From contig CAKUND010000100.1 of NCBI GenBank assembly GCA_934668295.1, positions 1 to 7,124 on the forward strand: a DNA stretch of 7,124 nucleotides, written 5' to 3'. Made by a program: the position numbers and the translations under genes. This document shows, one piece after another, positions 1 through 5,359 of the stretch; position 1 is the stretch's first letter; each line of letters opens with the position of its first letter. The stretch comes from an uncultured Oscillospiraceae bacterium. Its GTDB lineage: Bacteria > Bacillota > Clostridia > Oscillospirales > Oscillospiraceae. The notes below the pieces were generated by a model that saw only the letters and a list, made by a program, of their open reading frames with translations, did not search any database and was not told the origin of the DNA.

Positions 1-130
1 CAATTGGCATTTTCACTAATATTTACGCCCGCTTTTTGACACTTTGAAATGATGGGCTTAAGTTGATGACATTACCTGAAAAGGAAGCCTTGGGCGCCGC
101 CGCGCCAGTGCGACACCGGAGAGGCAGCTC
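1..130. other. Intergenic stretch without a recognisable gene
   Basis: I find no supported coding region here. An open frame does run through this stretch on the minus strand, but its translation is arginine- and alanine-rich, without recognisable motifs, and it runs out of frame through the DtxR-like gene, so I treat it as a chance frame. A TTGACA hexamer occurs at 36-41 on the plus strand, but the sequence 17 bases further on is a poor -10. A small GC-rich hairpin (GGCGC 93-97 with GCGCC 102-106) is visible. The stretch may be flanking repeat or decayed sequence. Confidence 0.4.
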
Positions 131-235
131 GTAGGGGCGGACGACTCTGTCCGCCCGCAGAATACAGTGCTTTTTTCGGGAATCTGCGGCGAATCCGCAA
201 CATTTTAAGGGCCGACAAGAGTCGTCGGCCCCTAC
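131..235. repeat. MITE/REP-like intergenic element with long terminal inverted repeats
   Basis: The ends are GTAGGGGC (131-138) and GCCCCTAC (228-235). The 26-base left end and 27-base right end are near-perfect inverted repeats of each other, with a few mismatches and one length difference. Each end also folds on itself: GGGCGGAC 135-142 with GTCCGCCC 149-156, and GGGCCGAC 209-216 with GTCGGCCC 224-231, both perfect 8-base-pair stems. The interior holds a third hairpin, TGCGG 185-189 with CCGCA 195-199. There is no open reading frame, so if mobile it depends on a transposase elsewhere. I see no clear target-site duplication. It abuts the A-run 236-241, which is the T-run of the terminator-like hairpin of the neighbouring minus-strand unit. 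I recall similar GTAGGGGC sequences as dispersed repeats in gut Oscillospiraceae; that is memory, not a search. Confidence 0.6.
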
Positions 236-266
236 AAAAAACCGAGGTGCCGCGATCAGCGGCGCC
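236..266 (-). terminator. Putative intrinsic terminator of the DtxR-like unit
   Basis: Read on the minus strand, GGCGCCGC (266-259), loop TGATC (258-254) and GCGGCACC (253-246) form an 8-base stem with one C/A mismatch. TCGG and then six T (241-236) follow. The T-run starts four bases after the stem, so termination may be only partial. The stop codon TGA of the possible microprotein lies in the loop (258-256). Confidence 0.45.
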
Positions 267-372
267 TTGTTCCGTCGAGGCCGTTTCTGACGAGTCTCCG
301 GCAGACAGCCTTGACTGCGCCGATACAGGCGCAGACCCCTCCGGCGACCAGCACGGATGTAAGAAGCTCTAT
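256..372 (-). CDS. Possible 38-residue membrane microprotein with ATA at the start position
   Basis: After the regulator stop codon (388-390) comes a strong SD-like AAGGGGGG (387-380), then seven bases, then an in-frame ATA at 372-370. From there an open frame runs to TGA at 258-256. Read with Met at the first codon it begins MELLTSVLVAGGVCACIGA, followed by KAVCRRLVRNGLDGTRRR: a short acid/polar start, a hydrophobic segment of about 18 residues, then a strongly basic tail. This layout resembles the tiny single-span proteins, often opening MELL or MIELL, that are common in Firmicutes and usually left as hypothetical or holin-like. It contains three cysteines. The obvious problem is the start: ATA is a very rare initiator, and the next usable start is GTG at 354, which would remove part of the hydrophobic segment. 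Either a rare start is used, the ATG has mutated and the gene is dead, or the frame is chance. Tight spacing suggests co-transcription with the regulator. Confidence 0.35.
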   Translation of the reverse strand: MELLTSVLVAGGVCACIGAVKAVCRRLVRNGLDGTRRR

Positions 373-387
373 TCTGATGCCCCCCTT

Positions 388-771
388 TTATTTCCTGCGG
401 CTTAGCCGCTCCATCATCTGCGGCACCGCGTCCGGCAGCTGCGCAAGCACGGCGCAGGCCGCGCTGCGCGCGTCCTCCTCGCTCAGCCCCAGCGTCTGCT
501 GCATCCGCCCGCGCAGAAGCGAACAGCAGGCCGCATAGCGCTCCGCCTGCGCCCGCCCCTCCGGCGTCAGAAACACCGTGCCGTAGTTTTTCTTTTCCGC
601 AAGCCCCGCTGCGCACAGGTTCTCGACCATCGAATGTACGCTCGGCTTTGTCACGCGCAGCTGCTCCGCGATATCCATGCAGCGCGCGCCCGCGTCCTTC
701 TGGCAGAGCTCCAGCAGCGTCAGCAGGTATTTGATCGCAGACGGCGTCAGATTTCTCTGTGCATCAGCCAT
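388..771 (-). CDS. DtxR/MntR-like winged-helix transcriptional regulator lacking canonical metal ligands
   Basis: This 127-residue protein aligns by eye with MntR/DtxR over most of its length. It has an N-terminal helix with TPSAIKYLLTLLEL (9-22), a helix-turn-helix with ARCMDIAEQLRV (29-40) and recognition helix TKPSVHSMVENL (41-52), a wing with YGTVFLTPEG (63-72), and an all-helical dimerisation part (73-124). Proline 43 matches the conserved recognition-helix proline of DtxR. The usual Mn/Fe ligands are absent: MntR D8, E11, H77, E99, E102 and H103 align with K14, L17, C83, C106, L109 and A110. C106 coincides with DtxR Cys102. There is no SH3-like third domain, so it is MntR-sized. The start ATG is supported by CCTCCC at 780-785 (GGGAGG on the coding strand, 8 bases upstream). 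It is divergent from the membrane protein at 961-1479, and putative half-sites overlap its promoter, suggesting autoregulation. It may sense redox state or another metal through its six cysteines, or act without a metal; that is inference. Confidence 0.82.
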   Translation of the reverse strand: MADAQRNLTPSAIKYLLTLLELCQKDAGARCMDIAEQLRVTKPSVHSMVENLCAAGLAEKKNYGTVFLTPEGRAQAERYAACCSLLRGRMQQTLGLSEEDARSAACAVLAQLPDAVPQMMERLSRRK

Positions 772-800
772 GCCGCAGCCCTCCCGGTTTGTGCGATTTT

Positions 801-843
801 GGTTAGTCTTCTCTAATCAATCGTTAGTTTAACATATCTAACC
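801..843. promoter_or_regulatory. Putative operator array of four GNTTAG-type half-sites
   Basis: Four related half-sites alternate in orientation: GGTTAG 801-806, CTAATC 813-818, CGTTAG 822-827 and CTAACC 838-843. The first two form GGTTAG-N6-CTAATC and the outermost two are exact reverse complements. GGTTAG/CTAACC is the core half of the classical DtxR box (TTAGGTTAGSCTAACCTAA), which fits the DtxR-like product encoded next door. The third half-site overlaps the -10 of the regulator promoter and the fourth lies in its spacer. The first pair covers the predicted start of transcription. Repressive autoregulation is the simplest reading. Confidence 0.55.
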
Positions 844-854
844 CTTCCCGTCAA
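826..854 (-). promoter_or_regulatory. Sigma-A-type promoter of the DtxR-like gene
   Basis: On the minus strand TTGACG (854-849) is followed after exactly 17 bases by TAAACT (831-826), preceded by TG one base upstream (extended -10). The predicted transcript start is near 819, about 48 bases before the ATG. The half-sites of the putative operator overlap the -10 and the spacer. Confidence 0.75.
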
Positions 855-860
855 GTATTT

Positions 861-882
861 TCTGCATGTTCTTCCATGCAGA
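861..882. repeat. Perfect 8-base inverted repeat between the divergent promoters
   Basis: TCTGCATG (861-868) and CATGCAGA (875-882) are exact reverse complements around the six-base spacer TTCTTC. The repeat lies just upstream of the regulator's -35 and upstream of the membrane-protein promoter, so it is probably not transcribed from either one. That makes a protein-binding site more likely than an RNA hairpin. It is unrelated in sequence to the TTAG/CTAA half-sites. Confidence 0.45.
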
Positions 883-906
883 GCGGCTGCGCTGCCGCTT
901 TTCTTC
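882..906 (+). terminator. Weak terminator-like hairpin upstream of the membrane-protein promoter
   Basis: AGCGGC (882-887) pairs with GCCGCT (894-899) around TGCGCT and is followed by TTTCTTC, so a T-rich run starts at the last stem base. It could stop stray plus-strand transcription before the promoter at 919-927. The stem is only six base pairs and the T-run is interrupted. Confidence 0.3.
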
Positions 907-918
907 GGCACGCTTTTC

Positions 919-927
919 TGCTATACT
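919..927 (+). promoter_or_regulatory. Extended -10 promoter of the membrane-protein gene
   Basis: TGCTATACT is a TGn-extended -10 with five of six consensus hexamer bases (TATACT at 922-927). The hexamer 17 bases upstream (899-904, TTTTCT) is a poor -35, as is usual for extended -10 promoters. Transcription would start near 934 and give a leader of about 27 bases that contains the SD AAAGAGG at 946-952. Confidence 0.5.
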
Positions 928-960
928 GGTGCTATCTCCATCACGAAAGAGGACTTGTCT

Positions 961-1479
961 ATGAATCCCACCGCAAAGGAGCTCGCGCTGGGCGGAATGT
1001 TCACGGCGCTGGGCGTCGTGCTGCTGTGCCTGGGCGGCGTTGTCCCGCTGGCGCTGTATGCCTGCCCGATCCTGGCCTCAGCCGCACTGCTGCCGGTGCG
1101 CGAGCGCTGCAGCGGGCGCATCGCGTGGAGCTGCTATGCAGCCATTGCCATTTTGGGCATGCTTCTCGGCCCGGACAAGGAAGCCGCCTCGCTGTTCGTC
1201 TTCCTCGGCTATTATCCGCTCGTCAAGCCCAGACTCGACGCCATCCGCAGCCGCGTTCTGCGCCTGGGTGCAAAGCTGCTGCTGGCCATACTCGCCGTGG
1301 GTGCGGACTATTCGTTTTTGCTGTTTGTTCTGCACCTCGACGCCGTGACGCAGGAGCTTGCCGAGACGGCTCCCGCCGTCCTCTGGGCGACCTGTGCGCT
1401 GGGGCTGGCGCTGTTCCTGCTGTATGATCTGACGCTCGCCCGGCTGACGCGCCTGTACCGGCGCAGGCGGCGCGCGTAA
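961..1479 (+). CDS. Small multi-pass membrane protein, possibly ECF S-component-like
   Basis: The ATG at 961 follows AAAGAGG (946-952) by 8 bases, so I prefer it to the TTG two codons upstream; the product is 172 residues. Hydrophobic segments lie at about 8-30, 32-46, 57-70, 73-90, 103-123 and 137-158, and the C-terminus is strongly basic (RRRRRA), consistent with a cytoplasmic end. The opening NPTAKELALGGMFTALGVV is like the first helix of ECF-transporter substrate-binding (S) subunits. A PDKEA (71-75) to LGYYP (82-86) motif in the middle is one I associate with a family of uncharacterised Ruminococcaceae/Lachnospiraceae membrane proteins. The substrate is unknown. The gene is divergent from a DtxR-like regulator, which would fit regulated uptake of a micronutrient, but nothing in the sequence proves transport. 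It converges on the response regulator with six bases between stop codons. Confidence 0.7.
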   Translation: MNPTAKELALGGMFTALGVVLLCLGGVVPLALYACPILASAALLPVRERCSGRIAWSCYAAIAILGMLLGPDKEAASLFVFLGYYPLVKPRLDAIRSRVLRLGAKLLLAILAVGADYSFLLFVLHLDAVTQELAETAPAVLWATCALGLALFLLYDLTLARLTRLYRRRRRA

Positions 1480-1485
1480 GCGCGC
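1470..1485. other. Stem-loop at the convergent gene junction
   Basis: GCGCGC (1470-1475) and GCGCGC (1480-1485) flank GTAA, a GNRA-type tetraloop that contains the TAA stop of the membrane-protein gene. The structure fills the six-base gap between convergent genes. No T-run follows on either strand, so it is not a classical intrinsic terminator. It could stabilise 3' ends. Confidence 0.35.
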
Positions 1486-2232
1486 TCAGCTCAGCCGGCT
1501 GCGGTATTCGTTGGCGCTGAGACCGGTGAGTTTTTTGAAGGTGCGGGAAAAGTGCCCGCTGTCGGAGTAGCCGACGAGGTCGACAATATCGCCGATCTTC
1601 AGGCTGGGGTCTGCCAGCAGCTCCTTGGCCTTTTCGATGCGGACGGAATTGAGCAGGTCGTAATAGCTTTTCTCCGCATACTTGTTAATGAGCTTTGACA
1701 GGTGCCACTGCGAGACGTAGCAGTAATCCGCGACCTCCTGCAAAGAGAGCTTTTTCGCGTAGTTCTGCTCGATATAGGCGATAGCCTTTTTCACGATGAA
1801 GCTCGTGGCCTGCTTGTCGGGCAGGCCGTCGTCGGGGTTCTGCTCTGCGCCCTGTGCGCCACCCAGCCGCTCGGTCATGGCGGCAAGCGCCTCATGCAGC
1901 TCGTCCATCTTCGACGGCTTGAGCAGATACCTGCACACGCCGAGCCGGATGGCCTCCTGTGCGTAGGAAAAATCGCGGTAGCCGGTCAGAACGGCGATCT
2001 GCACGTCGGGAAACTCGCTTTTGAGGCCGGCAAGCATCGTCAGCCCGTCCTGATCGGGCATGCGGATATCGGTAAAGACGATATCCGGCCTGGTACTTCG
2101 GATCATGGCTGCGCCGGAGGCGGCGTCATACGCCGTCCCGACGACCTCACAGTGATATTCCGCCCATTTGACGACCCGGCGCAGGCCCTCGACAATGATC
2201 CGCTCGTCGTCGATCAACACGACCCGGTACAT
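1486..2232 (-). CDS. YesN-type response regulator (REC plus AraC-family DNA-binding domain)
   Basis: This 248-residue cytoplasmic protein has an N-terminal receiver domain with the acidic pocket D8, D9 and E10, phospho-acceptor D55 in FTDIRMPDQDG, T83 (VLTGYRD) and K105 (LLKPS). A short linker at about 122-143 is followed by two helix-turn-helix units of the AraC/XylS type: LSLQEVADYCYVSQWHLSKL (162-181), then IGDIVDLVGYSDSGHFSRTF (213-232) with KKLTGLSANEYR after it. All key receiver residues are present, so it should be phosphorylated, most plausibly by the YesM-like kinase encoded two genes upstream. It starts 16 bases after the binding-protein stop codon, with SD AAGGAG about 10 bases before the ATG. 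It probably controls genes for uptake or breakdown of the compound sensed; those genes are not in this window. Confidence 0.95.
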   Translation of the reverse strand: MYRVVLIDDERIIVEGLRRVVKWAEYHCEVVGTAYDAASGAAMIRSTRPDIVFTDIRMPDQDGLTMLAGLKSEFPDVQIAVLTGYRDFSYAQEAIRLGVCRYLLKPSKMDELHEALAAMTERLGGAQGAEQNPDDGLPDKQATSFIVKKAIAYIEQNYAKKLSLQEVADYCYVSQWHLSKLINKYAEKSYYDLLNSVRIEKAKELLADPSLKIGDIVDLVGYSDSGHFSRTFKKLTGLSANEYRSRLS

Positions 2233-2248
2233 ACTCTCCGCGCTCCTT

Positions 2249-3535
2249 TCAATTCAGACGCATCGCCTGTTCGACCGCATCGCGGGCCGTGATGCGGCCC
2301 GTCACGATATTCGGGATATTGGAAAACAGGCTGCTTCTGGCCTCGCCGGACAGCGCGTCCTGCACGGCTCCGACGTATTCTGTAACGGCTGCGTTCATCC
2401 GCGCGGCAGACCGGTAGAGCGAATTGCCCCCGGCCGGCACAATGGGCGAAGCCAGCGCTGTCGTCTCGGTCGTCACAAACTGCCCGATCACCGCGTCGGA
2501 GGTCAGCTGCGAGACGAATGTGGCCGCTGCCTCGCGCTTCTCCGGATCGTCCCACGCCTTGCGCGTGATAAAATACCCGGTCGAAATACCGCCGACCGTC
2601 TCGGACGGCTGCCGGCCCGATTGCGCGGGTACGCAGCAGACGGCAAAATCGTCCAGCCGGTCCGCATAATTTTCCGAGAAGAAGCCGACCTTCCACGAGC
2701 CGTCGAGCAAAAACGCCGCCTCGCCGTCGCCGAACATGGCGACCGTCTCCGCGTCGCCCGCGGTGAGCGTATTTTCCGCGAAAAAGCCCCGCTCATAAAG
2801 CAGCCGAATATCCTCCAGCCCCGCGATCCACGCCTCCGACACGCTGTCATCTGCCAGCGCGCCGGTCTCATCCAGCTGCGGCAGCTGAAGATGCGCGTCT
2901 ACGCCGCCGCGGTTGAGCACGGCAAATTCAAACCAGTAGTGCGGCATCTCGATCAGAGAGCATGCAATGGGCGTGAGTCCATTGCCGCTGATCGTCTGAC
3001 AATCCGCGAGGAACTGCTCCCATGTATAATCCGCACCCGGCAGCGCAACGCCGCAGCGCGCGAGTACGGCCTTGTTGACGAACAGTCCTTCCCAATAGCC
3101 CATGACCGGAACGGCGTAGCACTTGCCGTCGGAGGCTGTCGGGAGCTTTGCGTCGTCCATATTTTGAGCGTAATCCGGATATTCGGCACGGATCTCGTCC
3201 AGAGAGACGACCTTTCCGGCCCTGACAAACGGCTCTGCGTCCGCGTTGGTGAAGAAAAAGAGCACGTCCGGCTCGGAACCCGTCTCGAAATCCGTCAGCA
3301 CCCGGGCCTTCCATTCCTCGCTGGACACATCGGAGCCGTCGGCCACCAGATTCCCGGTCGAGGCCTCGTAGGCCGCGACAGCAGCTTCAAAGTTCCTGCG
3401 GTTTCCGTCCTCACTGCCGAAGGAGGTCACGACCCGCAGCGTCACAGGCTTCGCCTGCTGTTCCTGCTCGCTTCGTGTGCAGGCGCAGAGCAGCAGCAGC
3501 GCCGCCGCAAGCAGAAGCCCCATCATCCTTTTCAT
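2249..3535 (-). CDS. Lipoprotein extracellular solute-binding protein (family 1, sugar/oligosaccharide type)
   Basis: The 428-residue product starts MKRMMG at an ATG preceded by GGAGG (3548-3544) with 8 bases of spacing; the frame is open further upstream, but nothing there looks like protein start signals. A lipoprotein signal peptide ends LLLLCAC, with C19 the predicted lipidated residue (LCAC, an unusual lipobox with Cys at -2). The mature part shows features of family 1 binding proteins: VTLRVVTSF (31-39), GSEPDVLFF (86-94), GKCYAVPVMGYWEGLFVNKAVL (137-158, the cleft-lining segment), GADYTWEQF (167-175), FGDGEAAFLLDGSW (268-281) and GISTGYFITRKA (316-327). Length is normal for the family. 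It lies between a sensor kinase and its response regulator, and no permease gene is present, so I infer a role in presenting ligand to the kinase rather than, or in addition to, transport. The ligand cannot be read from the sequence; an oligosaccharide is most likely. Confidence 0.92.
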   Translation of the reverse strand: MKRMMGLLLAAALLLLCACTRSEQEQQAKPVTLRVVTSFGSEDGNRRNFEAAVAAYEASTGNLVADGSDVSSEEWKARVLTDFETGSEPDVLFFFTNADAEPFVRAGKVVSLDEIRAEYPDYAQNMDDAKLPTASDGKCYAVPVMGYWEGLFVNKAVLARCGVALPGADYTWEQFLADCQTISGNGLTPIACSLIEMPHYWFEFAVLNRGGVDAHLQLPQLDETGALADDSVSEAWIAGLEDIRLLYERGFFAENTLTAGDAETVAMFGDGEAAFLLDGSWKVGFFSENYADRLDDFAVCCVPAQSGRQPSETVGGISTGYFITRKAWDDPEKREAAATFVSQLTSDAVIGQFVTTETTALASPIVPAGGNSLYRSAARMNAAVTEYVGAVQDALSGEARSSLFSNIPNIVTGRITARDAVEQAMRLN

Positions 3536-3551
3536 CGTGCGTTCCTCCCCC

Positions 3552-3565
3552 GCGCCATGCGGCGC
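3552..3565 (-). other. Intercistronic stem-loop before the binding-protein gene
   Basis: In the minus-strand transcript GCGCC (3565-3561), loop GCAT and GGCGC (3556-3552) form a five-pair GC stem between the kinase stop codon and the binding-protein SD. No U-run follows it in that direction, so it should not terminate. It may protect the downstream message, which would allow more binding protein than kinase to be made; this is inference. Confidence 0.25.
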
Positions 3566-3579
3566 TTTCGTGCTCTTTT

Positions 3580-5337
3580 TTATTTTACTGCATTTTGCGC
3601 GTCCGGGTAAGGGGTCTCGTTGCGCTTTGTTGCCTGTTGTTGGCGTTCCTTGCCTGTCGTTGCCGCTTCCGAAGCGCCCGGCAGCACGATCCGCGCCAGA
3701 ATTTTCCTGTCCTGCGGGGTCGTGATGGTAAAGCTGCACTGCTCACCGTAAAGCAGCCGCAGCCGCTGCGCCACGTTGCGGACGCCCACGCCGCCGCGCT
3801 GCGGCAAGGCCGTGCCTGCCGGACTTTGCAGCGCAGCGCGAATGTGCGCCCAGCCGTCCGGCGTCATTTCCCCGTCGTGCTCGACCTCAAAGAAAAGCGT
3901 CCCGTCCGTCTGCGCATATGCGCGCAGACACAGCTCGCCGCCGTGCCGCGAAAGATCGTGCTCGACCGCGTTCTCCACGATCGGCTGCAGCATCAGCCGC
4001 GGGATCAGCACCGGAAGCATCGTCTCGTCGACCTCGCGCCGAAGCGTCAGCCTGTCGCCGAGGCGCTCTTTCGTAATATACAGATACGCGTCGACATACT
4101 GCAGTTCCTCCGCCAGCGGGATCTGTGCGCGCCCGTCGCGGCCGATGGCCGCGTCGAGCATGGTCGACAGGGCCTCGATCATGGAGCACACGCGCTCATT
4201 GTCGGCCAGCCGCGCCTCCCAGTTGATGATCTCGAGCGTATTATTGAGAAAATGCGGGTTGATCTGCGACTGCAGCGCACGGATCTTCGCCTGCTGCAGG
4301 GCCTGCTGCTCAAGATACAGCCGCTCAAACTGGCTTTTCAGCTCGGAGGACATGGCGTTGAACCGGCTGTAGAGCTGCCGGAACTCCGTGTTCGGCGCTT
4401 CGGCTGTGATGACATAGCCGCGCTCCCCGTTTTCCACGCGGCGGTTCGCGTCAAGCAGGATCTCCATCGGGCGGTTGACGCTGCGGTTGAAGATCAGCGC
4501 GACCAGCAGGATCAGCGGAATACCCAGAAGCGCGATGCCCGCGATGGCCCACTGGAGCATCGGCATCGTGCCCAGCGGCTGCAGCGCAGTCGACTGGGCG
4601 GTCAGGATCAGCGTGTGCCCGTCGCAGTCGATCGGGTACTGCCGCCCGCCGTGGGCCGGGTGCTCCTCCGCCGCGGCGACGGGCAGTTCGACCCCGTCGA
4701 TGCTCACGCCGGTGATCGATACGTTCGCAATGCCGTAGAGCGACTGGAACACCTCGCTCTTTTCAAGCCCCAGCACCAGCATGGCGTAGGGCGTAAAATC
4801 ATGGTCGAGCAGATTGCGCACCATGTAGATCTCCTCGTCGACGGTCAGAAAATAGATCCCTGTGGCGACGCGTTCCAGCAGCGCTCTGACCTCCGGATAG
4901 ACCGTGTCCTTGTAATAGCGCAGCAGATTGAGCTTCGCCGTGCCCGGTGCGGCGGCGTAGGCGTGAACAGGCTCGTCGCCGGACACAGAGGAAATGAACA
5001 CGCAGCGGTAATTGGCGTTGCGCGTGAATTTCTGCGTCAGGTATTCCGTTACATCCTTGTAGACGAGCCCGCTCGATTCGCTGTAGCTCTGCCGGACAAT
5101 GCCGTCGTAGGAGACAGCCTTGGAATCCTCGATCACGGACAGCAGCCGCAGCTCGACCTGGTGCATGGCATTTTCCATCCCGAGCTCCATCGCCTGCTCG
5201 AGATTGCGGTCGTTATAATAATTGACCAGCACGCTGAACATCGTCACAATGATGATGATCGGCAAGATCCAGCACAAAAGCGTCACCAGCGTCAGCCCGG
5301 ACCGGATCGACCTGGGGTCATACCGGAGTTTTTTCAT
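3580..5337 (-). CDS. YesM-type membrane sensor histidine kinase
   Basis: This is a 585-residue inner-membrane kinase. A cytoplasmic N-terminus is followed by transmembrane helix 16-38, an extracytoplasmic sensor region at about 39-261 of the Cache-like size, transmembrane helix 262-284, HAMP at about 284-338, a coiled linker (LEQQALQQAKIRALQSQ), then the His_kinase domain with phospho-acceptor H362 in INPHFLNNTLEIINW. The GHKL ATPase domain has N-box QPIVENAVEH (451-460) and an intact glycine box RGGVGVRNVAQRLRLLYG (514-531). The first glycine box is unusual: EHDGEMTP (486-493) stands where DNGxGM is common. A hydrophilic 32-residue tail (554-585) follows the catalytic domain. SD AAGGAG lies 8 bases before the ATG. 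It begins 22 bases after the metallo-beta-lactamase-fold gene and is followed by the binding protein and response regulator, its likely partners. Confidence 0.94.
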   Translation of the reverse strand: MKKLRYDPRSIRSGLTLVTLLCWILPIIIIVTMFSVLVNYYNDRNLEQAMELGMENAMHQVELRLLSVIEDSKAVSYDGIVRQSYSESSGLVYKDVTEYLTQKFTRNANYRCVFISSVSGDEPVHAYAAAPGTAKLNLLRYYKDTVYPEVRALLERVATGIYFLTVDEEIYMVRNLLDHDFTPYAMLVLGLEKSEVFQSLYGIANVSITGVSIDGVELPVAAAEEHPAHGGRQYPIDCDGHTLILTAQSTALQPLGTMPMLQWAIAGIALLGIPLILLVALIFNRSVNRPMEILLDANRRVENGERGYVITAEAPNTEFRQLYSRFNAMSSELKSQFERLYLEQQALQQAKIRALQSQINPHFLNNTLEIINWEARLADNERVCSMIEALSTMLDAAIGRDGRAQIPLAEELQYVDAYLYITKERLGDRLTLRREVDETMLPVLIPRLMLQPIVENAVEHDLSRHGGELCLRAYAQTDGTLFFEVEHDGEMTPDGWAHIRAALQSPAGTALPQRGGVGVRNVAQRLRLLYGEQCSFTITTPQDRKILARIVLPGASEAATTGKERQQQATKRNETPYPDAQNAVK

Positions 5338-5359
5338 TGTTCCACTCCTTTTTATACGT

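Noticed and set aside
36..64. TTGACA at 36-41 as a plus-strand promoter
   Set aside because: The hexamer 17 bases downstream (TAAGTT) matches only three consensus bases and no gene follows.
23..616. 197-codon minus-strand frame crossing the repeat, the terminator-like hairpin and the DtxR-like gene
   Set aside because: It runs out of frame through a convincing regulator gene, crosses the inverted-repeat element and gives a low-complexity Arg/Ala-rich translation.
955..960. TTG at 955 as the start of the membrane-protein gene
   Set aside because: The SD AAAGAGG (946-952) is only two bases from the TTG but eight from the ATG at 961, so the ATG is the better start.
876..1427. 183-codon plus-strand frame overlapping the membrane protein
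   Set aside because: Its translation is Arg/Ala-rich without motifs. The frame starting at 961 has an SD, membrane segments and a family-like motif.
2168..3610. 480-codon open frame on the plus strand antisense to the binding protein
   Set aside because: Same shadow effect. No domain is recognisable and the opposite strand encodes a clear lipoprotein binding protein.
3536..3739. N-terminal extension of the binding-protein frame upstream of MKRMMG
   Set aside because: The extension would overlap the kinase gene and bury a signal peptide and lipobox. The SD GGAGG at 3544-3548 fits the ATG at 3535.
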